A DNA stretch of 64,000 bases from assembly GCA_900768465.1 (NCBI GenBank), contig CAAGCY010000003.1:62001-126000 (forward strand). The letters run 5' to 3'. A program made the position numbers and the translations under genes. Under the pieces are notes generated by a model. That model saw only the letters and a list, made by a program, of their open reading frames with translations, did not search any database and was not told where the DNA came from. Numbering within the stretch: the stretch's first letter is position 1; every line of letters starts with the position of its first letter. Shown here piece by piece: positions 1-9,026 of the stretch. This DNA is from Alphaproteobacteria bacterium. GTDB taxonomy: Bacteria; Pseudomonadota; Alphaproteobacteria; CAAGCB01; CAG-977.

Positions 1-778
1 CGGTCAAGCCGTGCAGCAATCCTTTTTCCGAACGGGTACGGACGTAAAATTCTCCCGCCGCGTTTTTTATCAAAAATACGTACCCTTTGCGCGCGTCGCG
101 TTTCAGCTTGACGATTACGGGAATTTTGTCGGCCGTTCCGTCCTTGAACGCTTTGCAGTCTTCACGCAAAGGACAGAGCAGGCATTGTGGTGATTTGGGC
201 GTGCAGACCGTCGCCCCCAAATCCATAATCGCGGAAGCGTAATCGGCGGGGCAGGCGGCGGATTTTATCAAAGAATCGGCGCAGGCGTTGATTTTATCCA
301 TCATTGAAACAGTCGGTTCCGCCCAGCCGTTCAGCCGCGTTACAACACGAATCACGTTGCCGTCGACGGGCGATTCGGGCAGGTTGAACGCAAAAGCCGC
401 GATACTGGCGGAAGTATACGCTCCGATTCCCGGCAGTTTGGCAAGTTCGGCGCGATCGGCGGGAAAGCGTCCGCCGTATTGTTCGGCAACGACTTTTGCG
501 GCTTCGTGCAGTTTGCGCGCCCGCGTGTAGTACCCCAATCCCTGCCACATCAGCAAAACGTCGGAAATCGGCGCCGCCGCAAGGCTTTCGACCGTCGAAA
601 ACCGTTTCATGAACCTGTCGAAAAAGGGAATGACCGTTTTCACCGTCGTTTGCTGCAGCATGATTTCCGACACCCAAACGGCGTAAGCGGACGGATGCGC
701 GCCGCCTTTTGTGCGCCACGGCAAATCGCGCCCGTTTTTTTCATACCATTTCAAAAGTTTTTCGGTTACAGTCGTCAT
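1..778 (-). CDS. mutY: A/G-specific adenine glycosylase MutY, C-terminus cut by window edge
   Basis: MutY removes adenine mispaired with 8-oxoguanine in base-excision repair. The first 259 residues are in the window, starting at the ATG at 778. The N-terminal helix has SEIMLQQT with the family's catalytic glutamate. A helix-hairpin-helix follows (LPGIGAYTSASIA), then VDGNVIRV with the catalytic aspartate. The iron-sulfur loop is complete, with cysteines spaced C-x6-C-x2-C-x5-C (VCTPKSPQCLLCPLREDC). The NUDIX-like C-terminal domain begins near the window edge. It is divergent to the DUF805 gene, with 31 bp between the two starts. The catalytic residues and the 4Fe-4S spacing make the call secure. 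Confidence 0.95.
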   Translation of the reverse strand, partial: MTTVTEKLLKWYEKNGRDLPWRTKGGAHPSAYAVWVSEIMLQQTTVKTVIPFFDRFMKRFSTVESLAAAPISDVLLMWQGLGYYTRARKLHEAAKVVAEQYGGRFPADRAELAKLPGIGAYTSASIAAFAFNLPESPVDGNVIRVVTRLNGWAEPTVSMMDKINACADSLIKSAACPADYASAIMDLGATVCTPKSPQCLLCPLREDCKAFKDGTADKIPVIVKLKRDARKGYVFLIKNAAGEFYVRTRSEKGLLHGLT

Positions 779-809
779 AACGAAACACTTTAAAAGAAGG
801 AGCTTTCTC

Positions 810-1448
810 ATGCAAGGAATCGTTTTAGCCGTTGATTTGAAATCCGACACGGGGCTGATTCGCGCCGATGACGGCAACCGCTATGAGTTCGATATGGCGG
901 ACTGTGAAACAGGGTGTCCTTTGAACGGAAACACGGTCGATTTTGAAATTGACGGCGGCAAAGCCGTTAAAATGCACGTTGTCAAATCGTCAATCAAATC
1001 GTTTTTGGACGGTTTGTATTGGTTTATGTTTTCTTTGCGCGGGCGGATTTCCCGCGACGGGTTTGTGGCTTTTTTCGCCATTGCCCTGCCGGCGTTCCTT
1101 TTTCCCGCGGCGGCGATGGCGTGGGCGGGATTGCCGCTGATATATCCCGCGTTGATGGGAAGCGGCATCGCGTATGTGCTGTTCGCCGTTCTGGTCAAAC
1201 GCTTTCACGATTCGGGCAGTTCCGCGTTTTGGCTGATTGCGACGGTTTTTATCGGCGTTATTGCCGCTTGCGCGATGTTCAAAGTCGTCGCTTTTCCGTT
1301 TTTAAGCGATGAAGTTGTTTCCCTGCTTTGCGCGGTGTTCGGATTGTTCGTTTTGTTCTGTTTGTATCTGAGCTTTGCCAAAGGCACCATCGGTGAAAAC
1401 CGCTACGGGAAAGAACCCGCCTCTTGCAAAACAATTCGTTTGAAATAA
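810..1448 (+). CDS. DUF805 membrane protein with an N-terminal cold-shock-like segment
   Basis: This is a 212-residue inner-membrane protein of unknown function. From about residue 70 it matches DUF805: a GRISRDGF motif, hydrophobic helices, KRFHDSG near residue 130 and GENRYGKEP near the C-terminus. Residues 1-57 are soluble (GIVLAVDLKSDTGLIRADDG) and read like the first strands of a cold-shock/OB fold. DUF805 proteins often carry an extra soluble domain, but what it binds is unknown. I chose the ATG at 810 because AGAAGGAG lies about 5 nt upstream; the frame stays open further upstream but that part reads like antisense of mutY. DUF805 is confident, the OB-like reading is not. Confidence 0.8.
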   Translation: MQGIVLAVDLKSDTGLIRADDGNRYEFDMADCETGCPLNGNTVDFEIDGGKAVKMHVVKSSIKSFLDGLYWFMFSLRGRISRDGFVAFFAIALPAFLFPAAAMAWAGLPLIYPALMGSGIAYVLFAVLVKRFHDSGSSAFWLIATVFIGVIAACAMFKVVAFPFLSDEVVSLLCAVFGLFVLFCLYLSFAKGTIGENRYGKEPASCKTIRLK

Positions 1449-1509
1449 ATAGCTAAAAGGGCTACTTTAACGCCAAAAAACGAATCGATTGAAACGAGGT
1501 TGCGAAAAG

Positions 1510-4140
1510 ATGGAAAAGAAAATCAAGTATCTGAAAGATTACAAAAAACCGGATTATAAAATCAGAACCGTCGATTTGACGTTCGATTTGGATGAACAGA
1601 ATACGACCGTCAAATCCGTGCTGCATCTGGTCGCCGATTACGATGTGCCCAAAGGCGGGCATCCGCTGGTGTTGGACGGACGCGAACTGGAGCTGAAGTC
1701 GATTAAAATCGACGGCGAAGCGGTTGACGAACGCGCTTACTCGCTGGACGACGAATCGCTGACGATTTACAATCCGCCTGCGGACTTCAAGCTGGAAATC
1801 GAAACCGTCATCCACCCGAAAGCCAACACAAAGCTGGAAGGTTTGTACGTTTCCAACGGAACTTTTTGTTCGCAAAACGAACCCGAAGGTTTCCGCAGAA
1901 TCACTTATTTTCTTGACCATCCCGACGTGATGAGCGTTTACACGACGACTTTAATCGCCGACAAAAGCAAATATCCCGTCATGCTGTCGAACGGAAATCC
2001 GATAAAGGAAGAAACTCTGCCCGACGGCAAAACGGCGGTAACGTGGTTTGACCCGTTCCCGAAACCCTGCTATCTGTTCTGCGTGGTTGTGGGGGATTTG
2101 GGGTCGATTCACGATACCTACACGACAAAATCGGGACGGTTGGTAAAGCTGGGATTGTATGTCGAACACGGCGAAGAACCCAAAGCCGAATGGGGACTGG
2201 AATCCTTGAAGCGCGCGATGAAATGGGATGAAGACGTGTACGGGCTGGAATACGACCTTGACCTGTTCAACATCGTCGCCGTGTCCGATTTCAACATGGG
2301 CGCGATGGAAAACAAAGGGCTGAACCTGTTCAACAGCAGCTGCGCGCTTGCCGACCCCGTGACCGCGACCGATACGGATTTCGCCCACGTCGAAGGCGTT
2401 ATTGCGCACGAATACTTCCATAACTGGTCGGGCGACCGCGTTACCGCGCGCGACTGGTTCAACCTGTCTTTGAAAGAAGGATTGACCGTTTACCGCGATC
2501 AGGAATTTTCACGCGACATGCGCGGGCGCACTTTGGGGCGCATCAACGACGTGTTCGCTTTGCGCACGTTCCAGTTCCCCGAAGACGCCGGTCCTTTGGC
2601 GCACTCGGTTCGTCCCGAATCGTATGTCGAAATCAACAACTACTACACGGCGACCGTGTACGACAAAGGCGCGGAAGTCATTCGCATGTACGAACGCCTG
2701 CTGGGCAAAGAAACCTTTATCAAAGGCAATCAGCTGTACTTTGAACGCCATGACGGGCAAGCGGTCACAATCGATGATTACGCCAAATGCATGGAAGACG
2801 TGTCGGGCAAGGATTTGACATCGTTCAAACGCTGGTATTCGCAGGCGGGAACGCCCACCGTATACGCCGAAGGAAAATACGACGGAAAAGCGAAAACGTA
2901 CACGCTGACTTTGCGCCAAGAAACGAAGCCGACGCCGAATCAGCCTGAAAAACTGCCGTTCGTCATTCCTTTGGGAATCGGGCTTATCGGCAAAGACGGC
3001 AAGGATATGCCCCTGCAGCTGCAGGGCGAAAAAGAACCGCAAGGCACGTCCCGCGTTATCGTTTTGGACAAGGATTCGGATGTGTTTACCTTTGTCAACG
3101 TTGCGGAACAGCCCGTTTTGTCGGGCAACCGCGACTTTACCGCCCCGATTCACTTCGTCATGGACTATACGGACGCGGAACGTCTGCACCAAGCACGCTG
3201 CGATTCCGATTTGTTCAACCGCTGGGACGCGTTCCAGCAATACGGCGTCGAACAGATTTTGAATATGGTCAAAGATATTCAAAACGGCAAAGAACCGACT
3301 TTGCCCGAAGCGTATTTTGATGTGTGGGAATCGTATTTGACGGACAAGACGCTGGATAAAGGATTCGTCGCCCGCGCCATTACGCTGCCTCAGGAAAACT
3401 ATTTGGCGGATCAGATGGACGTGGTGGACGTCGACGCGATTCACAAAGCCCGCTATTTCGTCAAACAGGCGATTGCGAAACGCTTTGAAAAGGAACTGCG
3501 CGCCGTTTACGACGAAAACAACTCGGACGCCGAATACACGCCGTCGCCCGAACAATCCGCGCGCCGCGCGTTAAAGAATATGGCTTTGTCGTTCTTGGGC
3601 GATTTGGGAACCAACAACGAATTGGTCGAAAAACAGTACGCTCAAGCCAACAATATGACCGACAAACTGGCGGCGATGAATATCGCGTCGAATTCCAAAA
3701 ATCCGAAACGCGAAGCGATTATGGACGATTTCTATCAGACCTACAAAAACGAAAAAGCGGCGGTCAACAAATGGATTTTCACCAACGCCTGCGCCGACAG
3801 ACCCGATGCGGTCAACGTGGTGCGCAAACTGCTGACCCATCCCGCGTTCAACATCAAAAACCCGAACAATGTTCGCTCTTTGATGGGGGGATTCGCGTAC
3901 AACCAGACAGAATTCCACAAATTGGACGGTTCGGGATACGACTTTGCGGTCGAAATGGCGTACAAAATGGACGATATGAACCCGCAAATGGCGGCGCACA
4001 TGGTCAAACCCTTGACGCGCTGGAAACGCTTTGACGCCAAACGGCAAGAAATGATGAAAAAAGCTTTGGAAAAAGTTTTGGAAAAGAAAAACCTGTCCAA
4101 AAACGTTTACGAGCTGGTCACCAAATCTTTGGCGGCTTAA
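1510..4140 (+). CDS. pepN: Aminopeptidase N (M1 family), copy 1
   Basis: Zinc aminopeptidase of the M1 family, 876 residues, close to the 870 of E. coli PepN; it removes N-terminal residues from cytosolic peptides. The substrate-binding GAMEN motif is at residues 264-268. The zinc site HEYFH is at 300-304, with the third ligand Glu323 in NLSLKEGL, giving the exact HExxH-x18-E spacing. The C-terminal alpha-helical domain is complete. The start is the ATG at 1510, with GAGG upstream; a TTG at 1489 is possible but less likely. It ends at a terminator shared with the convergent gltX. A second PepN lies at 28113-30956, and both copies keep all catalytic residues. Confidence 0.95.
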   Translation: MEKKIKYLKDYKKPDYKIRTVDLTFDLDEQNTTVKSVLHLVADYDVPKGGHPLVLDGRELELKSIKIDGEAVDERAYSLDDESLTIYNPPADFKLEIETVIHPKANTKLEGLYVSNGTFCSQNEPEGFRRITYFLDHPDVMSVYTTTLIADKSKYPVMLSNGNPIKEETLPDGKTAVTWFDPFPKPCYLFCVVVGDLGSIHDTYTTKSGRLVKLGLYVEHGEEPKAEWGLESLKRAMKWDEDVYGLEYDLDLFNIVAVSDFNMGAMENKGLNLFNSSCALADPVTATDTDFAHVEGVIAHEYFHNWSGDRVTARDWFNLSLKEGLTVYRDQEFSRDMRGRTLGRINDVFALRTFQFPEDAGPLAHSVRPESYVEINNYYTATVYDKGAEVIRMYERLLGKETFIKGNQLYFERHDGQAVTIDDYAKCMEDVSGKDLTSFKRWYSQAGTPTVYAEGKYDGKAKTYTLTLRQETKPTPNQPEKLPFVIPLGIGLIGKDGKDMPLQLQGEKEPQGTSRVIVLDKDSDVFTFVNVAEQPVLSGNRDFTAPIHFVMDYTDAERLHQARCDSDLFNRWDAFQQYGVEQILNMVKDIQNGKEPTLPEAYFDVWESYLTDKTLDKGFVARAITLPQENYLADQMDVVDVDAIHKARYFVKQAIAKRFEKELRAVYDENNSDAEYTPSPEQSARRALKNMALSFLGDLGTNNELVEKQYAQANNMTDKLAAMNIASNSKNPKREAIMDDFYQTYKNEKAAVNKWIFTNACADRPDAVNVVRKLLTHPAFNIKNPNNVRSLMGGFAYNQTEFHKLDGSGYDFAVEMAYKMDDMNPQMAAHMVKPLTRWKRFDAKRQEMMKKALEKVLEKKNLSKNVYELVTKSLAA

Positions 4141-4160
4141 ATAAAACAAACCGCAAAAAA

Positions 4161-4189
4161 AAAGCCGCCTTTGAAACAAGGCGGCTTTT
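4161..4189. terminator. Bidirectional intrinsic terminator between pepN and gltX
   Basis: A perfect 11-bp inverted repeat (4161-4171 and 4178-4188, AAAGCCGCCTT) has a 6-nt loop. On the minus strand it is followed by a run of nine T, ideal for ending gltX. On the plus strand it is followed by TTTT, so it can also end pepN. Confidence 0.85.
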
Positions 4190-4203
4190 GCTTTGCCGTA
4201 AAA

Positions 4204-5664
4204 TCAGACGGCGGATTTCAGCTTTTCAATGCCCTTTTCGATGCGTTTCAGACTTTCGTCTTTGCCGAACAGATAAACGGCTTCGACCGCGCCGACGGGG
4301 GTGCATTGTTTGCCTGTCAAAGCGGTGCGCACCGGCCACAGGAATTGACCGTTTTTCATGCCCAGCTTTTCGGGAACGGCAAGCAGAACCGCGTGAACCG
4401 CGTCCATTGACGCAAAATCCGCGTCCGCCATGGATTCGACGACGGTTTTGGCTTCCTCCAACGCTTTCAGCGCGATTTCGGGCGTCGTTTTCATTTTCTT
4501 GTGAACGTACATATCGATATCGTATTCGGGCAGTTCGTCAATGAAATCGACCGCTTCGGGGATTTCGTTCAGCACGTTGACGCGCGGCTGGACGCATTTC
4601 GACAACACTTCCAAATCGACGTCGCGCTTGACCGCGTCCTTGTAGTACGGCAGGGCGAGTTCGTGGAACTTTTCGGGCGGCAGGGCGCGGACGTACACGC
4701 CGTTCATCCATTTCAGCTTTTCACCGTCGAAAATCGCGGGGGATTTGTTGATGCCTTCGATGTTGAAGATTTTTTCCAATTCCGCCATGGAAAAGATTTC
4801 TTCGTCGTTTTTCGCGCTCCAGCCCAGCAAAACGATGTAGTTCACAATCGCTTCGGGCAGGTAGCCTTTGGCGACCAAGTCCTGAAACGACGCGTCGCCG
4901 TTGCGTTTGGACAGCTTGTTGTGTTCGTCTTTCATAATCGGCGGCAGGTGGACGTAAGTCGGAATTTCCCAGCCGAACGCCTGATACATCAGATTGTATT
5001 TCGGCGTGGACGACAGATATTCGTTGCCGCGCAAAACGTGCGTGATTTTCATCAAATGGTCGTCGACGACGTTTGCAAAGTTGTACGTCGGCAGTCCGTC
5101 GGATTTCAGCAAAATGCCTTCGTCCAAAGTCTTGGCTTCGACCGTGACGTGACCGTACACGCAGTCGTCAAAGGAAACCGTGCCGTGCGGGTCGATCGTC
5201 TGGCGGACGGTGTATTTTTCACCCGCGGCGATGCGGCTGCGCGCTTCCTCGACCGACAGTTTTTTGCACGGGTCGCGGAATTTGAACGGAATGCCCGCTT
5301 CTTCGCACGCTTTGCGCTGTTTTTCAAGCTCCTCCTCGGAACAGAAGCAGTAATGCGCGCCGCCCAAGTCAACGAGCTTGTCGGCGTATTCCTTGTAAAT
5401 CGCGCGGCGTTCGGACTGGACGTAAGGACCGTAAGGACCGCCGACGTCGGGACCTTCGTCATGCTTCAACCCGACCATTTCCATCGTTTTATAGATGATG
5501 TCGACCGCGCCTTCGACATAGCGTTCCTGATCGGTGTCTTCGATGCGCAAGATGAACTTGCCGCCCGCGCTTTTGGCGACCAAGTATTCATACAAAGCGG
5601 TTCTGAGGTTTCCGATGTGCATATAGCCCGTCGGGGACGGGGCGAATCTGCTTCTGACTTCCAT
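4204..5664 (-). CDS. gltX: Glutamyl-tRNA synthetase
   Basis: Class I aminoacyl-tRNA synthetase that charges tRNA(Glu), and possibly tRNA(Gln) where an amidotransferase route exists. It has 486 residues. The N-terminus carries the FAPSPTGYMHIGNL signature with HIGN at 16-19. The KMSKS equivalent is KLSKRNGD in the second third of the protein. A CFCSEEEL segment resembles the metal-binding insertion of many bacterial GltX proteins. The ATG at 5664 is preferred over an in-frame ATG at 5682 because AAGGA lies 8 nt before it and the Rossmann fold begins right after it. It is convergent with pepN and appears monocistronic. Confidence 0.96.
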   Translation of the reverse strand: MEVRSRFAPSPTGYMHIGNLRTALYEYLVAKSAGGKFILRIEDTDQERYVEGAVDIIYKTMEMVGLKHDEGPDVGGPYGPYVQSERRAIYKEYADKLVDLGGAHYCFCSEEELEKQRKACEEAGIPFKFRDPCKKLSVEEARSRIAAGEKYTVRQTIDPHGTVSFDDCVYGHVTVEAKTLDEGILLKSDGLPTYNFANVVDDHLMKITHVLRGNEYLSSTPKYNLMYQAFGWEIPTYVHLPPIMKDEHNKLSKRNGDASFQDLVAKGYLPEAIVNYIVLLGWSAKNDEEIFSMAELEKIFNIEGINKSPAIFDGEKLKWMNGVYVRALPPEKFHELALPYYKDAVKRDVDLEVLSKCVQPRVNVLNEIPEAVDFIDELPEYDIDMYVHKKMKTTPEIALKALEEAKTVVESMADADFASMDAVHAVLLAVPEKLGMKNGQFLWPVRTALTGKQCTPVGAVEAVYLFGKDESLKRIEKGIEKLKSAV

Positions 5665-5957
5665 GGGGACAATCCTTTTCAATAAAAAACGTTTTGCCTA
5701 ATTTCTACCCGTTGGGGGGCGAAAGTCAAGGGAAAGGTCAAGACAAGCTAAACATTCTTGCATTAAACCGATTGATTTGATACGCTATCCTTGCGTTTGT
5801 GAAGTTGAAAACTTACAGAAGAAACAATCGGCGTTAAACTTTATTTCTAATCACGTCAAACGTTTTTCGTGTTTGCTAGCGAAAAACGGGTGGACAAAAA
5901 TATTTACAATTTTAAGAATATGCTGTAGCCTGAAAATTATAGAGGTTGGAGGATACA
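5665..5957. other. Intergenic region between gltX and the KTSC-like gene
   Basis: About 290 bp without a convincing gene. A 62-codon open frame at 5777-5965 has no ribosome site and no recognisable family, so I treat it as chance. The region must hold the gltX promoter and that of the 5958 gene; a TTGCAT-17 bp-TACGCT pair at 5758-5786 is one weak plus-strand candidate. Confidence 0.5.
5702..5729 (-). promoter_or_regulatory. Candidate promoter of gltX
   Basis: Read on the minus strand, TTGACT (5729-5724), a 16-bp spacer and TAGAAA (5707-5702) form a sigma70-like pair about 40 nt upstream of the gltX start. This is a by-eye call. Confidence 0.4.
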
Positions 5958-6182
5958 ATGGTTAAGTATGCAAATTGCGGGGGCGATTCCGGCATAACGG
6001 ATTACGAATGCGGCGAAGATTATATTCAGGTGTCTTTTCATGACGGTACTGTTTATGTATACACGACGGACAGTGCGGGAGCTGAAAATATCAAACAAAT
6101 GAAGCGGTTGGCGCAGGAGGGGGAAGGATTGAATTCCTATATCAATCGGTATGCGCGGAAGCTTTATGCGTATAAAGAATAA
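5958..6182 (+). CDS. Small KTSC-like domain protein
   Basis: A 74-residue cytoplasmic protein. Its layout resembles the KTSC domain: an aromatic YIQVSFHDGTVYVYT strand pair followed by a helical part ending SYINRYARKLYAYKE. The function of KTSC domains is poorly known; they occur alone or joined to nucleases and lysyl-tRNA synthetases. The ATG at 5958 follows a strong GGAGGA at 5948-5953. The DUF2130 gene begins 11 bp after its stop, so the two are probably one transcript. Family assignment is by pattern only and uncertain; that this is a real gene is likely from the ribosome site and coupling. Confidence 0.65.
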   Translation: MVKYANCGGDSGITDYECGEDYIQVSFHDGTVYVYTTDSAGAENIKQMKRLAQEGEGLNSYINRYARKLYAYKE

Positions 6183-6193
6183 GAAATTGCGCT

Positions 6194-7402
6194 ATGCCTG
6201 AAATCAAATGTCCCAAATGCGGGGAAGTTTTTACGGTTGACGAAACGGGTTATGCTGCGATTGTGGGACAAGTCCGCAACGCTGAATTCTGTAAAGAAGT
6301 GAATGAGAGAACCCGCCAAATTTCCAAAGAAAAGGAAAACGAAATTGCTTTGTTGAAATCGCAGGCGGTTTTGGAAAAAGAACGTTCCGAACAAACGCTT
6401 AAACAGGAAATAGAACGGTTGAAAGCGCATGTTCAATCCAACGAACAAGCGAATGTTGCCGCTGTCGACAAAGCTCTTGCGGCGCAAAAAAACATTCTGT
6501 TCGAAAAAGAAAAACAGATTTTGCAGTTGGAAAACAGATTGAAAGAAGCCGAAAAGGATTCGGCGCTGCAAGTGCAAAATTTGAAAGGGAATTTTGACGC
6601 TTTGCTAAAAGCTAAAGATGTCGAAATTTCGTTTTACAAAGACTTGAAATCCAAAATGTCAACCAAAATGATCGGCGAAACGCTGGAACAGCATTGCGAA
6701 ATCGAATTTAACAAGCTTCGCTCCACCGCTTTTCCTCACGCTTATTTCGAAAAAGACAACGATGCCAGAACAGGCAGTAAAGGGGATTATATTTTTAGGG
6801 AAAACACGGACGAAGGCATTGAATTTATATCCATTATGTTCGAAATGAAAAACGAAATGGACACGACCTCCACCAAACATAAAAACGAAGATTTTTTCAA
6901 AGAGTTGGACAAAGATCGGCAGGAAAAAGGATGCGAATACGCCGTTTTGGTTTCTTTGTTGGAATCGGACAGTGAGTTATACAATTCGGGAATTGTCGAT
7001 GTTTCCTATCGTTATCCGAAAATGTATGTCGTTAGACCGCAGTTTTTCATCCCGATAATTACTTTGTTGCGCAATGCGGCCTTAAATTCGGTTCAATATC
7101 GGCGGCAATTGGCAGAATACAAGGAGCAAAACATCGATATTTCCAAATTCGAAGACGATATGAACGATTTTAAGGAAAGATTCGGTCAAAACTATCAACG
7201 TGCCAGCGACAAGTTCAAAAAAGCTATTGAAGAAATCGATAAGACAATCGACCATTTGCAAAAAACGAAAGAAGCTTTGCTGTCTTCGGAAAATAATTTG
7301 CGGCTAGCGAACAATAAAGCGCAGGATTTAAGTGTCAAGCGCTTGACGAAAAACAATCCGACCATGGCTAAAAAGTTTGCCGAATTAAAATCATCCGATT
7401 AA
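6194..7402 (+). CDS. DUF2130 protein: zinc ribbon, coiled coil, nuclease-like domain
   Basis: A 402-residue protein. Residues 1-15 hold a CPKCGEVF ribbon half. Roughly residues 30-150 are a charged coiled coil rich in K, E and Q. From about 150 comes the DUF2130 domain, with KMIGETLEQHCEIEFN, GSKGDYIFRE and FEMKNEMD. The last pair, an acidic residue followed by E-x-K, resembles a PD-(D/E)XK nuclease core. A second helical stretch closes the protein. The role of DUF2130 proteins is not established; they are often found in accessory or mobile regions. It follows the small KTSC-like gene by 11 bp. Confidence 0.8.
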   Translation: MPEIKCPKCGEVFTVDETGYAAIVGQVRNAEFCKEVNERTRQISKEKENEIALLKSQAVLEKERSEQTLKQEIERLKAHVQSNEQANVAAVDKALAAQKNILFEKEKQILQLENRLKEAEKDSALQVQNLKGNFDALLKAKDVEISFYKDLKSKMSTKMIGETLEQHCEIEFNKLRSTAFPHAYFEKDNDARTGSKGDYIFRENTDEGIEFISIMFEMKNEMDTTSTKHKNEDFFKELDKDRQEKGCEYAVLVSLLESDSELYNSGIVDVSYRYPKMYVVRPQFFIPIITLLRNAALNSVQYRRQLAEYKEQNIDISKFEDDMNDFKERFGQNYQRASDKFKKAIEEIDKTIDHLQKTKEALLSSENNLRLANNKAQDLSVKRLTKNNPTMAKKFAELKSSD

Positions 7403-7487
7403 AAAATCGGTAATCGAAACAACCAAAGGATTACAATACATACGGCAAATTGTTTTTATCGGACGATAAATTTGATACGGAGATTCT

Positions 7488-7631
7488 TTGAAAAATGTCA
7501 AAATTCGCGGAATGAAGCAGGTTTCCGAATACAAGCATGATGACAAAGGAAAGGTGCGCGTATGGATGCTGTACAGTTATCCGAAAAAACAATTGGAAAA
7601 AGACATGCTCGAATTTCAAAAAAAAGAATAA
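7488..7631 (+). pseudogene. Small ORF or C-terminal remnant after the DUF2130 gene
   Basis: An open frame of about 47 codons runs from a TTG at 7488 (GGAG 5 nt upstream) to a stop at 7631; an internal ATG is at 7512. It encodes VRVWMLYSYPKKQLEKDM, which looks like the tail of a longer protein, and a stop codon lies just upstream in the same frame. It ends directly before a strong terminator. It may be a decayed gene, or a small real protein using a TTG start. I cannot name a family. Confidence 0.35.
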
Positions 7632-7638
7632 TCCCTTA

Positions 7639-7666
7639 AAAGCCCGCTTTTTCAAGCGGGCTTTTT
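7639..7666 (+). terminator. Intrinsic terminator after the DUF2130 unit
   Basis: A perfect 11-bp stem (AAAGCCCGCTT, 7639-7649 and 7654-7664) has a 4-nt loop and runs into five T. It lies between the plus-strand unit and the convergent DUF4143 gene and could serve both strands. Confidence 0.85.
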
Positions 7667-7670
7667 CATT

Positions 7671-9014
7671 TTAAAAATCAACGTCTACGGAAACTTTTAC
7701 GCCGCCGAAGTCCGCTTGTTTGAAAAACATCACCATATACCACGGCAGATAAAGTGTTCTTTCGTCCTCTTCCACGTTTCCCGAACAAAACACCATTCCT
7801 TTTTCCAAGCCCCATTCTTCAACCGCCAAAGCTTTATCCAAAGCGGCGTGTTTTTTGTAATCTTTGCCCGATTTGATTTCTATCGGGACGACTTTGCTTC
7901 CCTGCTGAATGACAAAATCGACTTCACCGATTGATTTTTTATTTAAATACCTCAGCATAAAGCCGTTTGCTTTTAATTGTTGCGCGAACACGTTCTCCAG
8001 CACGCCGCCCATGTTGACAGCCAGATTCCCCTGCAAAATATCGAATTGCACATTTTCCAGTCCCATGGCGCACAGCAATCCCGTGTCCCCCATAAACAGC
8101 TTGAACAGCCGACTTTGCTCGTTGATTTTCAACGGTACTTTCGGTTCGGACAAATTGTAGCAGGGCAATGCGACCCCCGCGTTTTGCAACCAGACGAAGG
8201 CGTCTTCGTATTCGCGCAAACGGCTGTTTTTATCAATCGCGGAAAGAGTAAACCGCCTGTTTTTGTCATCCAGCTGAGCCGGAATTTCATCAAAGATTTG
8301 AGTGACTTTCGCCTTTTTTTCCAAAGTGTATTGACTGATATCCTGTCTGTATTGCGCCAGAATATCTTTTTGCAATTCAACAACCCGACCGATGTCATGC
8401 GTGTCAACAAATGTTTGGACAACGGCGGGCATGCCGCCGACAACGACATAATAGCGGAACAAATCCGTCATTTTTTTGTGGATGATTTCCGCGGGCGGCT
8501 TTTTGCGATTATAGCAATCCCGCAAAACATCGATTGTTTCCCGCTGAACGCCGTTTGCCATGCAAAATTCTTCAAAATCCATGGGATACATTTGCAGCGT
8601 TTCTTCGTATCCGACGGGATACGACGGAACATGCTTGTAATTCACTCCCAGCAAAGAGCCTGATTCGATATAGTCAAACCGTCCGTCGTCCACCAAAAAT
8701 TTTATAGCCGTTCTGGCATTCGGACATTCTTGAATTTCATCAAAAAAAACAAGCGTTTTTCCACGCTCCAAAGACGTATTCAAAAACGCCGTCAGATTCA
8801 TTATCAATGTGTCGGCGTTCAAGTCGCCTTTAAAGATTTCAGCCGCACTCGGTTGAGTTAAAAAGTTGATTTCAACAAACTTTTCATAATGCGATTTGCC
8901 GAACCGGCGAGTCAGATACGTTTTTCCGATTTGCCGCGCCCCTGTGACCAGCAACGCTTTTTTATTCGGATTTTGCTTCCATTCTATGAATTTTTGTTCG
9001 ATTTTGCGGAACAT
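7671..9014 (-). CDS. AAA_14/DUF4143 ATPase with PD-(D/E)XK-like C-terminus
   Basis: A 447-residue ATP-binding protein. The N-terminal AAA part has Walker A GARQIGKT and Walker B LVFFDEIQEC. The C-terminal DUF4143 part ends with GEVDFVIQQGSKVVPIEIKSG (20 residues shown in part: EVDFVI and PIEIKSG), the acidic-hydrophobic and E-x-K pattern of a restriction-endonuclease-like fold. These proteins are common, variable in copy number and of unknown function; toxin-antitoxin, defence and regulatory roles have been suggested. It stands alone. Its promoter at 9046-9073 is surrounded by three identical short repeats at 33-bp intervals, which suggests dedicated control. Confidence 0.88.
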   Translation of the reverse strand: MFRKIEQKFIEWKQNPNKKALLVTGARQIGKTYLTRRFGKSHYEKFVEINFLTQPSAAEIFKGDLNADTLIMNLTAFLNTSLERGKTLVFFDEIQECPNARTAIKFLVDDGRFDYIESGSLLGVNYKHVPSYPVGYEETLQMYPMDFEEFCMANGVQRETIDVLRDCYNRKKPPAEIIHKKMTDLFRYYVVVGGMPAVVQTFVDTHDIGRVVELQKDILAQYRQDISQYTLEKKAKVTQIFDEIPAQLDDKNRRFTLSAIDKNSRLREYEDAFVWLQNAGVALPCYNLSEPKVPLKINEQSRLFKLFMGDTGLLCAMGLENVQFDILQGNLAVNMGGVLENVFAQQLKANGFMLRYLNKKSIGEVDFVIQQGSKVVPIEIKSGKDYKKHAALDKALAVEEWGLEKGMVFCSGNVEEDERTLYLPWYMVMFFKQADFGGVKVSVDVDF

Positions 9015-9026
9015 ACAAGCACCTCA

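Noticed and set aside
4501..5685. A 394-codon open frame on the plus strand
   Set aside because: It lies opposite gltX and has no family features.
5777..5965. A 62-codon frame upstream of the KTSC-like gene
   Set aside because: No ribosome site, no family and it overlaps the ribosome site of the real gene.
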